Assembly: GCA_036782915.1 (NCBI GenBank)
Contig: DAIPYE010000037.1
Location: 1 to 21,297, forward strand
Length of the DNA stretch: 21,297 nt
Origin: JAEUSI01 sp036782915
Lineage (GTDB): Bacteria > Bacteroidota > Ignavibacteria > Tepidaquicellales > Tepidaquicellaceae
Direction of reading: 5' to 3'
The position numbers were made by a program, and so were the translations under genes. The stretch's first letter is position 1. The number at the start of each line of letters is the position of its first letter. Positions 1-7,188 of this stretch are shown here, in pieces. The notes beneath the pieces were generated by a model, which was not told where the DNA came from, made no database searches, and was given only the letters and a program-made list of their open reading frames with translations.

Positions 1-1293
1 ATTATCTGACTCGATGATCTGTGAAACAATCTGAAGGTCATTCATGCAAATATCAGGTCTGACAGAAGGAATTATTTTTAATTCGGAAATTTTGTTCAAA
101 TCTTTTGGAGTTACAAATTCACAATACTCCAGCACTGTTCTCGGATCTTTTGGATTTTTCTTTTTATATTCCTTCTCTATTATATTTAATGAATTGTTTA
201 CAGCTTTATCTCCGACTGCTTTCAAAAAAAACTGAAAATTTTTGTCAGCAGCTTTTGAATAAACATTTTCTATTTCTGCATCACTCACATACGGAATTTT
301 TCTTTTCGGGTCAGCTAAGTAATCCTCTGTCATTGCAGCATCCTGCAGTTCGAATGCGCCGTCATAATCAAGCGAAACTGCTCTGATTGTCAGCTTATCC
401 TTGTAGTTGGATTCAATTCCTTTATTTAAAAATGACTCAAAATATGAACTGTCTTCTCCGGAAATTATGGCATATACTTTTAAAGGAAATTTATTGCTGT
501 CAATTAATTGTCTGAAAATTTCCAGACCTTCCTTTCCCAGTGTTCTGTCATGAACTTCAGTAATACCATATTTCACAATTTCCTTTGCGCCTTTTTCTAT
601 TTGCTTCGACATTTCGAATTTCAATAATCCGGGAATACTGTCTTTGACTAAATTCACGGCAGCATCGAAAAGCATTCCTGTCGGTTCGCCGTCCTCATAT
701 CTTTCAATCTCACCGTCTGGCGGCGGAACTGTATTCTTATCTATTTTTAAAGTATTGAGTACTCTTGAATTTACCCAAACTGTGTTCAGATTTGCATTTA
801 CAAGATAAACCAGATAATTCGGTGCTATTTTATCAAGGATCTTCTTATCAATTTTCAACAGCTCTGATTCAGGAATATTCAGTTCACTCCAACCGTATCC
901 GCCAATCCACTCTCCTTCATAAGTATTTTTTGTTTTTTCAAGAACCATGTCTTCAATTTCTTTTATACTCTTTGCATAAGACAGATTTATGAAATTCAAA
1001 TTCTTGGAATATTCAATTATTGAACCTTCCGAATCAATAAATCCGGGTAAAACTGTTGCTCCTTTCAGATCAAATACTTCCTCTGAATTGTATTTCTCAC
1101 CGATTTCCTTACTGCTTCCGGTTTCCAGTATTTTACCGTTCTTTATTGCAAGAGCTTCAACAACTGTATTATTTTCATCCATTGTGTAAATTTTCCCGTT
1201 TGTATAAACTATATCCGGTTTCTCACCGCAGGAAAAAAATACAATTAAGGTAAATAATAGTAATGTTCTTATAGTTACATTCTTGATATTCAT
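1..1293 (-). CDS. YtcJ-like amidohydrolase lipoprotein, C-terminus beyond window, metal site degenerate
   Basis: An open frame runs from an ATG at 1291-1293 to the window edge (431 residues seen). The N-terminus is a lipoprotein signal with the lipid-anchored cysteine at C22. Residues 27-45 (DIVYTNGKIYTMDEN and after), PGFID at 83-87, WVNSRVL, GEPTGML and GITEVHD follow the YtcJ/Amidohydro_3 family closely. That family hydrolyses N-acyl or amide bonds using metal ions held by histidines. Here the usual HxH after PGFIDS is E89-G-S91. The histidine before A-(I/V)-G-D is K358. The usual EHAQ is E-Y390-C-E, and the usual QPxH segment is RPDIC (412-416). The fold is therefore probably kept while metal binding is lost, so this is a likely pseudo-enzyme, or an enzyme with altered chemistry. 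It is divergent from the MerR gene, 151 bases away. The missing C-terminus would hold the last metal-binding Asp. Confidence 0.85.
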   Translation of the reverse strand, partial: MNIKNVTIRTLLLFTLIVFFSCGEKPDIVYTNGKIYTMDENNTVVEALAIKNGKILETGSSKEIGEKYNSEEVFDLKGATVLPGFIDSEGSIIEYSKNLNFINLSYAKSIKEIEDMVLEKTKNTYEGEWIGGYGWSELNIPESELLKIDKKILDKIAPNYLVYLVNANLNTVWVNSRVLNTLKIDKNTVPPPDGEIERYEDGEPTGMLFDAAVNLVKDSIPGLLKFEMSKQIEKGAKEIVKYGITEVHDRTLGKEGLEIFRQLIDSNKFPLKVYAIISGEDSSYFESFLNKGIESNYKDKLTIRAVSLDYDGAFELQDAAMTEDYLADPKRKIPYVSDAEIENVYSKAADKNFQFFLKAVGDKAVNNSLNIIEKEYKKKNPKDPRTVLEYCEFVTPKDLNKISELKIIPSVRPDICMNDLQIVSQIIESDN

Positions 1294-1363
1294 TCAGATT
1301 AATTATGTTTATTTAAATTTATTTAATTTAACAAAATCAATTAACTATTTAAATCCTTAATAT

Positions 1364-1382
1364 TAACCTCATTAAAGTAAAG
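1364..1382. repeat. 19-base direct repeat, copy 1 (18/19 match to 1898-1916)
   Basis: The unit taacctcattaaagt followed by aaag lies in the divergent amidohydrolase/MerR intergenic region, 63-81 bases before the MerR start. A near-identical copy starts at the MerR stop codon. It could be an operator for the regulator or chance in AT-rich DNA. Confidence 0.5.
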
Positions 1383-1444
1383 ATATTTAGCAAATGTATT
1401 GATATAAAATAAGTATATGTTTATTTTGTGAAAAATATTACTCT

Positions 1445-1900
1445 ATGGCCAGAAATTTTTCCATGCAAAAGTTATACTATTCCATTAGCGAAGTAAGCAG
1501 AATTGCTGAACTGGAGCAATACGTTCTACGATACTGGGAAACTGAATTTGAACAATTACGACCTGCCAAAAATCATTCCGGAAACAGAATATATACAAAT
1601 AAGGACATTAAACTTATACTTTATATTAAAAAACTGCTCAGAGAAGAAAAATACACAATTGAAGGCGCAAAAAAGCTGATCAAAAATTTTACTGCAAAAG
1701 AAGAAGATAATGAAGCTGAAAAGCCTAAAAATGTAGAATTAAAAGAAACTAAAGTTGTGAATCCACGTTCTCTTGAACTTAGTTTATTCAATAATGACAC
1801 CACGGATATTCAGATCTCTGAACCAAAAAATGAAAACCTTGTAAATGATCTGAATGAAATCAAATCACTTTTAACATTTCTTTTAGATGGAATGAAATAA
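1445..1900 (+). CDS. MerR-family (MlrA-like) transcriptional regulator
   Basis: This 151-residue protein has an N-terminal MerR winged helix-turn-helix at about residues 11-80. Its conserved stretches are LYYSISEVSRI, YVLRYWETEFEQLRP, GNRIYTNKDI and YTIEGAKKLI. This is the form common in Bacteroidota, where YW-E-FP-L-P and the R-Y-DI wing are hallmarks. It has no metal-binding cysteines and no drug-binding domain. The rest is a charged linker and a short leucine-rich C-terminal helix, perhaps for dimerisation. It should bind DNA as a dimer; the effector is unknown. The ATG at 1445 gives six residues more than the ATG at 1463, which also fits the family, and neither has a clear Shine-Dalgarno site. 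The gene is divergent from the amidohydrolase and is followed 122 bases later by a YcaQ-like gene. A 19-base repeat occurs on both sides of it. Confidence 0.88.
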   Translation: MARNFSMQKLYYSISEVSRIAELEQYVLRYWETEFEQLRPAKNHSGNRIYTNKDIKLILYIKKLLREEKYTIEGAKKLIKNFTAKEEDNEAEKPKNVELKETKVVNPRSLELSLFNNDTTDIQISEPKNENLVNDLNEIKSLLTFLLDGMK

Positions 1901-1916
1901 CCTCATTAAAGTTAAG
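1898..1916. repeat. 19-base direct repeat, copy 2
   Basis: This copy differs from 1364-1382 at one position only and includes the MerR stop codon (TAA, 1898-1900). It sits in the MerR/YcaQ-like intergenic region, where it could serve as an operator for the downstream gene. The two copies are 534 bases apart. Confidence 0.5.
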
Positions 1917-2022
1917 GCACTTATCTGATCTGTATTACATTTTTATTTAAATAATTCTCTGTCAAAATTCTCAAATATTCATTTGATTTTAAAAAACCGA
2001 TTTTAAATAACTACATCATTTA

Positions 2023-3177
2023 TTGAAAACCCCTGAGATTATAAGTAATAAAGAAGCCAGGAATATTATCCTTCGTAGTCAGTTATTAAGTTCAGATAGA
2101 AAATTTAAAAGTAAATATGATATTCATAAAATAATTGAGAAACTTAGTTATTTGCAGATCGACACAATTTCCATAGTGGAAAGATCCCATCATCACATTT
2201 TATGGTCAAGAATGAATTCATACAAAAGAGAAATGCTTGATGAACTTATTGAGAAAGATAAACTGATATTTGAATACTGGAGTCATGCGGCTGCATATCT
2301 TCCAATGTCAGATTACAAATTTTCACTTAGCCGAAAAAGAAATTTTGCCCTTAAAAATAAAACCTGGGGTTCCGCAAATAAAAGAATTATAAAATTGGTT
2401 TTAGACAGAATAAGATCAGAAGGTCCAATGATGTCAAGAAACTTTGAGGATAAAAAGGCAAGTGATTCGGGCTGGTGGAACTGGAAACCATCAAAGGATG
2501 CTCTTGATTATCTGTTTCACTCCGGGAAACTTATGATCGCAAAAAGACAGGGATTTCAAAAAGTTTATGACCTGACCGAAAGAGTTCTTCCCGCTTTTGC
2601 AGATACATCTTTACCGTCTGATAAAGAATTCTATAAATTCCTTATAGACAGATCATTAAATTCCTACGGCATTTCCAGACAAAGTGAAATAATGTATTTA
2701 AGAAAATACGATCGGAAATTGTTTGGGGAAATTTTAAAAGAAATGGAAGAAGAAAAGGATATTGTCAGAGTAAAAGTTTCAGGACTTGAAGATGAACTAT
2801 TTTTTGCAACAAAGAAATCGCTTGAAATTTTAAATTCTAAATCTTCCTCAAAAAAGTTTAATATACTTTCTCCTTTTGATAATCTGATAATTCAGAGAAA
2901 GAGATTAAAGGATATTTTTAATTTTGATTATCAGCTGGAATGTTATGTTCCTCAGTTAAAAAGAAAGTTTGGTTACTTTTGCCTGCCCGTTTTGTATGGT
3001 GATAAATTTATCGGGAAAATTGATGCAAAGTCATTCAGAGATAAAAAAACATTTTTGATAATAAAACAATTTACAGAAGAGGGAGTAAAATTATCTCAGA
3101 AAATGAAATCTGATTATCTTAAAAAAATTTCACAGCTTGGAAAGTTTACTGACTGTACTGAAATTAGGGGAATGTAA
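2023..3177 (+). CDS. YcaQ/AlkZ-like DNA glycosylase (winged-helix HTH_42 family)
   Basis: The 384-residue product matches the HTH_42 (formerly DUF1006) family, which consists of tandem winged helices. Known members AlkZ and E. coli YcaQ excise bulky or crosslinked alkylated bases. The signature YLQIDTISIVERSHHHILWSR is at residues 43-63. Q45-I-D47 is the Q-x-D form typical of YcaQ-like rather than AlkZ-like enzymes, and it carries the catalytic residues. Later segments such as the YWSHAAAYLP region (about 85-94) and the C-terminal LSPFDNLI-QRKRLKDIF-FDY block also fit. The start is a TTG at 2023; no in-frame ATG lies close upstream, and the next would cut off the QxD motif. A role in repair of interstrand crosslinks or alkylated DNA is inferred from the family. 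Its stop is two bases from the convergent CatE-like gene. Confidence 0.85.
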   Translation: MKTPEIISNKEARNIILRSQLLSSDRKFKSKYDIHKIIEKLSYLQIDTISIVERSHHHILWSRMNSYKREMLDELIEKDKLIFEYWSHAAAYLPMSDYKFSLSRKRNFALKNKTWGSANKRIIKLVLDRIRSEGPMMSRNFEDKKASDSGWWNWKPSKDALDYLFHSGKLMIAKRQGFQKVYDLTERVLPAFADTSLPSDKEFYKFLIDRSLNSYGISRQSEIMYLRKYDRKLFGEILKEMEEEKDIVRVKVSGLEDELFFATKKSLEILNSKSSSKKFNILSPFDNLIIQRKRLKDIFNFDYQLECYVPQLKRKFGYFCLPVLYGDKFIGKIDAKSFRDKKTFLIIKQFTEEGVKLSQKMKSDYLKKISQLGKFTDCTEIRGM

Positions 3178-3179
3178 AT

Positions 3180-4040
3180 TTAAAGTTCAATTTTCATAAC
3201 ATTTCCGTCGAAATCCTTTATCAAAAGTTCACTATCGTTTCCATCACGATTTTCCAAAAGTAAACCTTCTTCTTTTGCTTTTTCAAAAATAGAATTTATA
3301 TACTTTTCATCAGGTATTTTGATTGTGAAATTTATCAATCCTTCTGATTTAATATTTACCGGTTTCCCGTTTCTTGATTTCCAGATATTTGTTCCGATAT
3401 GATGGTGATAACCTCCGGCTGAATAAAAAACTGCTCCGGGATAAAGTGAAGAAGTTACATTAAGTCCAAGTATCAGACTGTAAAATTTCTCCGATTTAAA
3501 AAGATCAGTTACATTCAAATGGATATGACCGATATCGGTTTCCGGATCTATTCCGTTCCAGATTTCAGGATCATCAAGTTCTGCAGTGATCTTACTCAGA
3601 TCCAGCGGCAAAGTATCCATTATCACCTGTCCCATTTCCCATTTCCATTCTGCAGCCGGCTTGTCTGTATATAATTCAATTCCGTTGTTATCAGGATCAC
3701 TGAGATAAATTGCTTCACTAACAAGATGATCAGAGAATCCCTGGAATTTAACATTATTATTAAAAAGTCTCATAAACACCCGAGCTAATTCTTTTCGGTT
3801 TTTAAATCTGAATGCAATATGAAAAAGTCCGGCAGAATTGTGCCCTCGTACTTCTGCATTCTTATCTTCGAAAAGTTTAACAAGATAAGGTAACTCACCG
3901 TCCGCCGAAAGCAGTGAAAGTTTATCTGATCTGCTGATAATTTTAAATCCAAGAAGTTCTGAATAAAATTTTAAAGATTCATTCAGATCTTTAACTCTCA
4001 GATCAACGCTTTGTATTTTTGTATTGTCCGGTATTTTCAT
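3180..4040 (-). CDS. CatE-like double-VOC (glyoxalase/extradiol dioxygenase) protein
   Basis: I place the start at the ATG at 4038-4040 (286 residues); a TTG eight codons upstream is less likely. Two vicinal-oxygen-chelate domains are visible. The first begins IQSVDLRVKDLNESLKFYSELLGF and contains SDPDNNGIELY. The second begins IGHIHLNVTDLFKSEKFYSLILGL. The layout and length match Bacillus CatE/YfiE catechol 2,3-dioxygenases. Likely iron ligands are H172 (of GHIHL), a histidine in the GYHHHIG segment (about 212-214) and E285 near the C-terminus, so the enzyme looks intact. Its substrate cannot be told: a catechol ring cleavage, or another VOC reaction. It is the last gene of a three-gene minus-strand block with the isomerase-like protein 33 bases upstream, and it converges on the YcaQ-like gene. 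Confidence 0.82.
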   Translation of the reverse strand: MKIPDNTKIQSVDLRVKDLNESLKFYSELLGFKIISRSDKLSLLSADGELPYLVKLFEDKNAEVRGHNSAGLFHIAFRFKNRKELARVFMRLFNNNVKFQGFSDHLVSEAIYLSDPDNNGIELYTDKPAAEWKWEMGQVIMDTLPLDLSKITAELDDPEIWNGIDPETDIGHIHLNVTDLFKSEKFYSLILGLNVTSSLYPGAVFYSAGGYHHHIGTNIWKSRNGKPVNIKSEGLINFTIKIPDEKYINSIFEKAKEEGLLLENRDGNDSELLIKDFDGNVMKIEL

Positions 4041-4073
4041 AATTTTATATAAATGTTTCTGCAAACAAATTTA

Positions 4074-4385
4074 TTAGTTCAAAGAAAACTGAGAAGTGAC
4101 TGCTCCAATATTATTATGAAATGCAAGCTTATACATCCTGTATTCGACAAGTTCAATAATTGGAAATCTCATGAGAATTTCAGCTGCCGCATCCTCTGAT
4201 TCTGCAAGCAGAGCAGTCCAGAGTTTTCCTTCTTCCACTGAAACAGCATACATAGTTATCAGCTTTTCCCGCATAAGCTTATCTACTATTTTCCTTTGTT
4301 CAGGAATAAGCGAAATGAATTCATTGTCAAACGGTAGCGGCAGATCCATTTCTACCATGTATTCATAAACTAATTTATGATTCAT
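4074..4385 (-). CDS. Small muconolactone-isomerase/YCII-like ferredoxin-fold protein
   Basis: This is a 103-residue protein. The pattern from LIPEQRKIVDKLMREKLI through the GKLWTALLAES segment to AAEILMRFPIIELVEYRMYKL resembles muconolactone delta-isomerase and related dimeric alpha+beta barrel proteins. In those, the last strand begins after a short F-P-hydrophobic turn. It has no signal peptide. Its start is seven bases from the PIG-L stop, and the CatE-like gene follows after 33 bases, so all three are probably cotranscribed. The pairing with a ring-cleaving-dioxygenase-like protein is suggestive of aromatic metabolism, but the family is broad and catalytic residues are not diagnostic. A small sensor or an antibiotic-monooxygenase-like protein remains possible. 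Confidence 0.6.
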   Translation of the reverse strand: MNHKLVYEYMVEMDLPLPFDNEFISLIPEQRKIVDKLMREKLITMYAVSVEEGKLWTALLAESEDAAAEILMRFPIIELVEYRMYKLAFHNNIGAVTSQFSLN

Positions 4386-4392
4386 TCTATAT

Positions 4393-5079
4393 TTATAATT
4401 TTTCGAAAATATCGTTTAATTTCGGTTCATATTTTTCCTGAAAGATCTCGAATACTATCTGATCAGGAATCTGATTTTTTATGTCAGATGCTTCTATTGT
4501 TTCTTTAAATGTTACATAGCAATCAAGAGCTTTTCTTGCATTTTGAATATCAACTTCATCCACTTTATAAATACAGTCAATCTCATCCGGTTTGGAACCT
4601 GTGATATGAAAATGCTTTTGCGCTGCTGCAGCTTCCTCAGTTATTGTAAAAAATACAAGTCGCTTCAGATATTCTGAGTTTTTGATAAGTTCACAATACA
4701 ACCTCTTCACGACAGCATGCGTGACAAGATGGTCATGAAACCCGCTTATACCGGCAACAGAATAGGTAACAATTACATCAGGCTTAATTTTTTCAATATG
4801 CTCTTTTATGACTTTTTCAATATCGCGGGGATCCATTTCCTTCATTCCGCTGTCGGGAAGATCGAGAACCTCCATTCCGCTCAGATCCAGAGCTTTAGCA
4901 ACATCAAGCATTTCTCTATTTCTCACTTCTCCCATTTCATCTATTGTATATCCGTACTTATGTCTTTGCTTNNNNNNNNNNAGGTAAACTTCATGACCTT
5001 CTCTTCTGTGCTTAGACATTGCAGGTGCAGGTCCGAATGATTCATCATCAGGATGAGGAAAAATATACAGTACTTTCAT
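4393..5079 (-). CDS. PIG-L/LmbE family zinc deacetylase (interrupted by an assembly gap)
   Basis: The N-terminal IFPHPDDESFG (residues 6-16) is the zinc-binding HPDD motif of PIG-L/LmbE deacetylases. The second metal histidines are in GFHDHLVTHAVVKRL. These enzymes remove acetyl groups from N-acetylglucosamine-type substrates, for example in thiol-cofactor or glycan synthesis; the substrate here is unknown. Ten Ns fall just after EVYL in the strand that normally reads roughly LLTLTxGGAT before KQR. The gene stays in frame through the gap, but about six residues appear to be missing, so the true gap is probably near 28 bases. The ATG at 5077-5079 is well supported because the HPDD motif starts at residue 9. 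The gene heads the block with the isomerase-like and CatE-like genes. Confidence 0.87.
   Translation of the reverse strand: MKVLYIFPHPDDESFGPAPAMSKHRREGHEVYXXXXKQRHKYGYTIDEMGEVRNREMLDVAKALDLSGMEVLDLPDSGMKEMDPRDIEKVIKEHIEKIKPDVIVTYSVAGISGFHDHLVTHAVVKRLYCELIKNSEYLKRLVFFTITEEAAAAQKHFHITGSKPDEIDCIYKVDEVDIQNARKALDCYVTFKETIEASDIKNQIPDQIVFEIFQEKYEPKLNDIFEKL
4972..4981. other. Assembly gap of 10 N inside the PIG-L gene
   Basis: Ten undetermined bases split the coding sequence. The frame happens to be preserved, but by comparison with the family about 18 further bases are probably absent. Confidence 0.95.
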
Positions 5080-5179
5080 TTTTAAATCAGAGTTTTATTT
5101 TTAAAAATTGTTCTAAGGAAATCCCAGACAAAATAATAATTTTAATTGTAAATTGTTTAACTGAAATTTTTGTGTGGCA

Positions 5180-5668
5180 TTATTTATTCAAAAATGAAGA
5201 ATACATCCAGACTAATTTTTCCTGTTGCGGGATATAATCGCTCATCAAAGAGTTAGTACCTTCATCTTTAGCTTTTTCCGATAATTCCAGAATTTCTCTT
5301 TCCAATTTAATTATCTCACTGAAACCGGATATCACAGAAGCTACAGATTTATATCCGTCAGATACATCTCTTGCTTCTTTTACTTTAGATGTTTTCAGAT
5401 AGTCAGTGTATGTGTGTAAAGGAGTATATCCCAGTGTTAATATCCTTTCTGCAATTTCATCAATCTTCAGCAATGCATCATTGTAAAGTTCTTCAAATTT
5501 CATATGTAGCTCGAAGAACTTATCACCTTTTATATTCCAGTGAAATCCTCTGGTATTCATGTAAAACAGTTGATAATCGGATAGCAATTCATTCAGTTTA
5601 TCGGAAAGCTGCTTTGTTAATTTTTTATCTAATCCGATGTTATTTAAACTCATGTTTTTGTTTGACAT
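5180..5668 (-). CDS. dps: Dps-family ferritin-like DNA-protection protein
   Basis: The 162-residue length and the four-helix pattern fit Dps. The intersubunit ferroxidase ligands can be placed by E. coli spacing: H43 (GFHWNIKG), H55, E59 (often Asp in others), D70 and E74 (KIDEIAERI). Dps dodecamers oxidise Fe(II) with hydrogen peroxide, store the iron and shield DNA in the cytoplasm. The N-terminus is short with a few lysines, so strong DNA binding by a long basic tail is not assured. An ATG at 5668 is used; a second ATG five codons later is possible. It lies 51 bases after the pirin gene on the same strand and is plausibly the last gene of the MarR-led stress operon, though a separate promoter in that gap cannot be excluded. 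Confidence 0.93.
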   Translation of the reverse strand: MSNKNMSLNNIGLDKKLTKQLSDKLNELLSDYQLFYMNTRGFHWNIKGDKFFELHMKFEELYNDALLKIDEIAERILTLGYTPLHTYTDYLKTSKVKEARDVSDGYKSVASVISGFSEIIKLEREILELSEKAKDEGTNSLMSDYIPQQEKLVWMYSSFLNK

Positions 5669-5719
5669 AATTTTTTTAAAGTTTAATTGGATTTTAAAAT
5701 AATGATTGATTAGATTTTA

Positions 5720-6433
5720 TTATTGCGTCATTGGAACTTCGATTACAAGTAATTCACTTTTATCGAGCAGTTTTATATCTATTGAAGAAGCATCTGATAT
5801 TCCGACAGCATCACGTTTGGATAAAATCTCTCCGTCAATTTCAGCGCTTCCTTCAGTGATCATAATGTATGCACCGTTACCGGGTTTTCTGATATCATAC
5901 TTTACGGTTATTCCTTCATCAAAATTTCCAAGAGAGAAATATGCATCCTGATTGATCCATAATGCATCGTCTTTTTCATCCGGTGATACTACGGTTTGAA
6001 ATTTATTCTTTCTTGCTTCCGGATCAAATTTTCTCTGATCGTATCTCGGTTTAATGTCTCTTACTTTCGGGAATACCCAGATCTGGAAAAGATTTACATC
6101 TTCTTTTTTGGAATTATTGAATTCCGAATGTGAAAGTCCGCTTCCCGCTGACATTATCTGAACTTCATTTTCCCTGATAACTTCTTTATTTCCTGTACTG
6201 TCCTGATGAGCCAGCTCACCTTTTAAAGGTATTGTAACAATTTCCATATTGTCGTGCGGATGTGTTCCAAATCCCATTCCTGGCGCGACTATGTCATCAT
6301 TTATTACCCGGAGTAATCCGAATCTTACTTTTTCCGGGTTATGATAGTTTGCAAAACTGAATGAGTGATAACTTTGCAGCCACCCATGATCTGCGTAACC
6401 TCTTGAATCTGCTTTATGAATTATCTTATTCAT
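5720..6433 (-). CDS. Pirin family protein (bicupin)
   Basis: This 237-residue protein has the pirin N-terminal cupin. H58 and H60 lie in FGTHPHDNMEIVT, and H102 and E104 in GSGLSHSEFN; together they form the single metal site. The C-terminal cupin follows from about residue 140. Bacterial pirins of this length (YhhW-type) can oxidise quercetin in vitro, while others act as redox or stress partners; the in vivo substrate is unknown. The ligands are all present. The leader before the ATG is a run of 13 A on the coding strand (6441-6453), typical of A-rich initiation regions but also a slippage-prone tract. The gene follows YceI by 23 bases in the MarR-YceI-pirin-Dps array. Confidence 0.92.
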   Translation of the reverse strand: MNKIIHKADSRGYADHGWLQSYHSFSFANYHNPEKVRFGLLRVINDDIVAPGMGFGTHPHDNMEIVTIPLKGELAHQDSTGNKEVIRENEVQIMSAGSGLSHSEFNNSKKEDVNLFQIWVFPKVRDIKPRYDQRKFDPEARKNKFQTVVSPDEKDDALWINQDAYFSLGNFDEGITVKYDIRKPGNGAYIMITEGSAEIDGEILSKRDAVGISDASSIDIKLLDKSELLVIEVPMTQ

Positions 6434-6456
6434 TTTTGTATTTTTTTTTTTTTAAT

Positions 6457-7163
6457 TTAATTTTGCTTTGCTGTAACATTGAATTTAATGTTAAAATCAT
6501 CGCTTATCAGTTTATCACCTAGATTTTCATAGAATTTACCGGAACGGAATTTTATATCCCAGAATGTTCTGTCAATGTTAAAATCTGCAGTAGCTGTAAC
6601 TGAACCGGAATTTATGTTTACTTTAGCAGGGAAAGTTATTTCTTTTGTAATACCTTTAATTGTGAGATTTCCGGTTACAGAATAATTGTTCCCTGTGCCA
6701 TCAGATAAAGGAGCAAGTGATTTTATTTCAAATTTACCGATTGGAAATGATCCTGCGGAGAAAAAATCATCAGATTTTAAATGTCCTGTAAGCTTTGAAT
6801 TCGTTTCAGGATCAGTTATATCAACCACTTTNNNNNNNNNNNNNNNNNNNNNNNNNNNNNNNNAATGGATCTAAAATCTATATCAAAATTTCCGCCTGTA
6901 AGAGTATTATTGTCAATAAATAAATCACCCTTTGTAATATCCACTGTTCCGTTATGCTGACCTGTAACTTTCTTTCCAGTCCATTCGAGTTTGCTTTCAG
7001 AAGATACTATATTGAGTTTTTTACCTTTGTTGGAAGCTGAAATCCCGTCTTTGGTTTCTGTTTTAGAAGTTTGCTCCCTTGATGTATTGGAACATCCGTA
7101 GAACATTGTAATAACAGAAAGAATAACTGCTAATAAAACGATTGCATTTTTTTTTGTTTTCAT
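6457..7163 (-). CDS. YceI family lipoprotein (gene spans an assembly gap)
   Basis: The N-terminal part (7163 to 6864) has a lipoprotein signal with C24 in MFYGC and then the YceI start SSESKLEWTGKKVTGQHNGTV and GGNFDIDFRSI. The C-terminal part (6831 to 6457) continues with DITDPETNSKLTGHLKSDDFF and ends GDKLISDDFNIKFNVTA. YceI proteins are lipocalin-like barrels that bind polyisoprenoid-type ligands in the periplasm. They often sit beside stress or electron-transfer genes. The two parts are in different frames only because 32 Ns separate them. If the gap held a multiple of three bases, possibly none, the protein would read through as IDFRSI-KVVDITD with normal family spacing. I therefore treat it as one intact gene. 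It is second in the MarR operon, 25 bases after the regulator. Confidence 0.88.
6832..6863. other. Assembly gap of 32 N inside the yceI-like gene
   Basis: Thirty-two undetermined bases shift the frame of an otherwise continuous YceI reading frame. The family alignment leaves room for almost no missing residues, so the gap size is probably an artefact of scaffolding. Confidence 0.95.
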
Positions 7164-7188
7164 ATTTTTATTTTTTTAGTTTAATAAA

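Noticed and set aside
44..1253. Several short plus-strand frames across the first 1.25 kb
   Set aside because: They overlap the long minus-strand amidohydrolase frame with clear family motifs and have no domains of their own.
1391..1398. TACATTTG on the minus strand as a promoter for the amidohydrolase
   Set aside because: It fits the -7 consensus, but no TTG lies at the right distance upstream and it is about 98 bases from the start codon.
3180..4064. TTG start at 4064 for the CatE-like gene
   Set aside because: The ATG eight codons later fits the family length and start better, and the extra residues match nothing.
6441..6453. Run of 13 T (A on the coding strand) before the pirin gene as a frameshift or phase-variation site
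   Set aside because: It lies outside the coding region, and A-rich leaders are common in this genome; without strain comparison no switching can be claimed.
6457..6828. A separate short gene starting at GTG 6828
   Set aside because: The start lies inside the YceI fold beside a run of N; it is the C-terminal half of the same gene.
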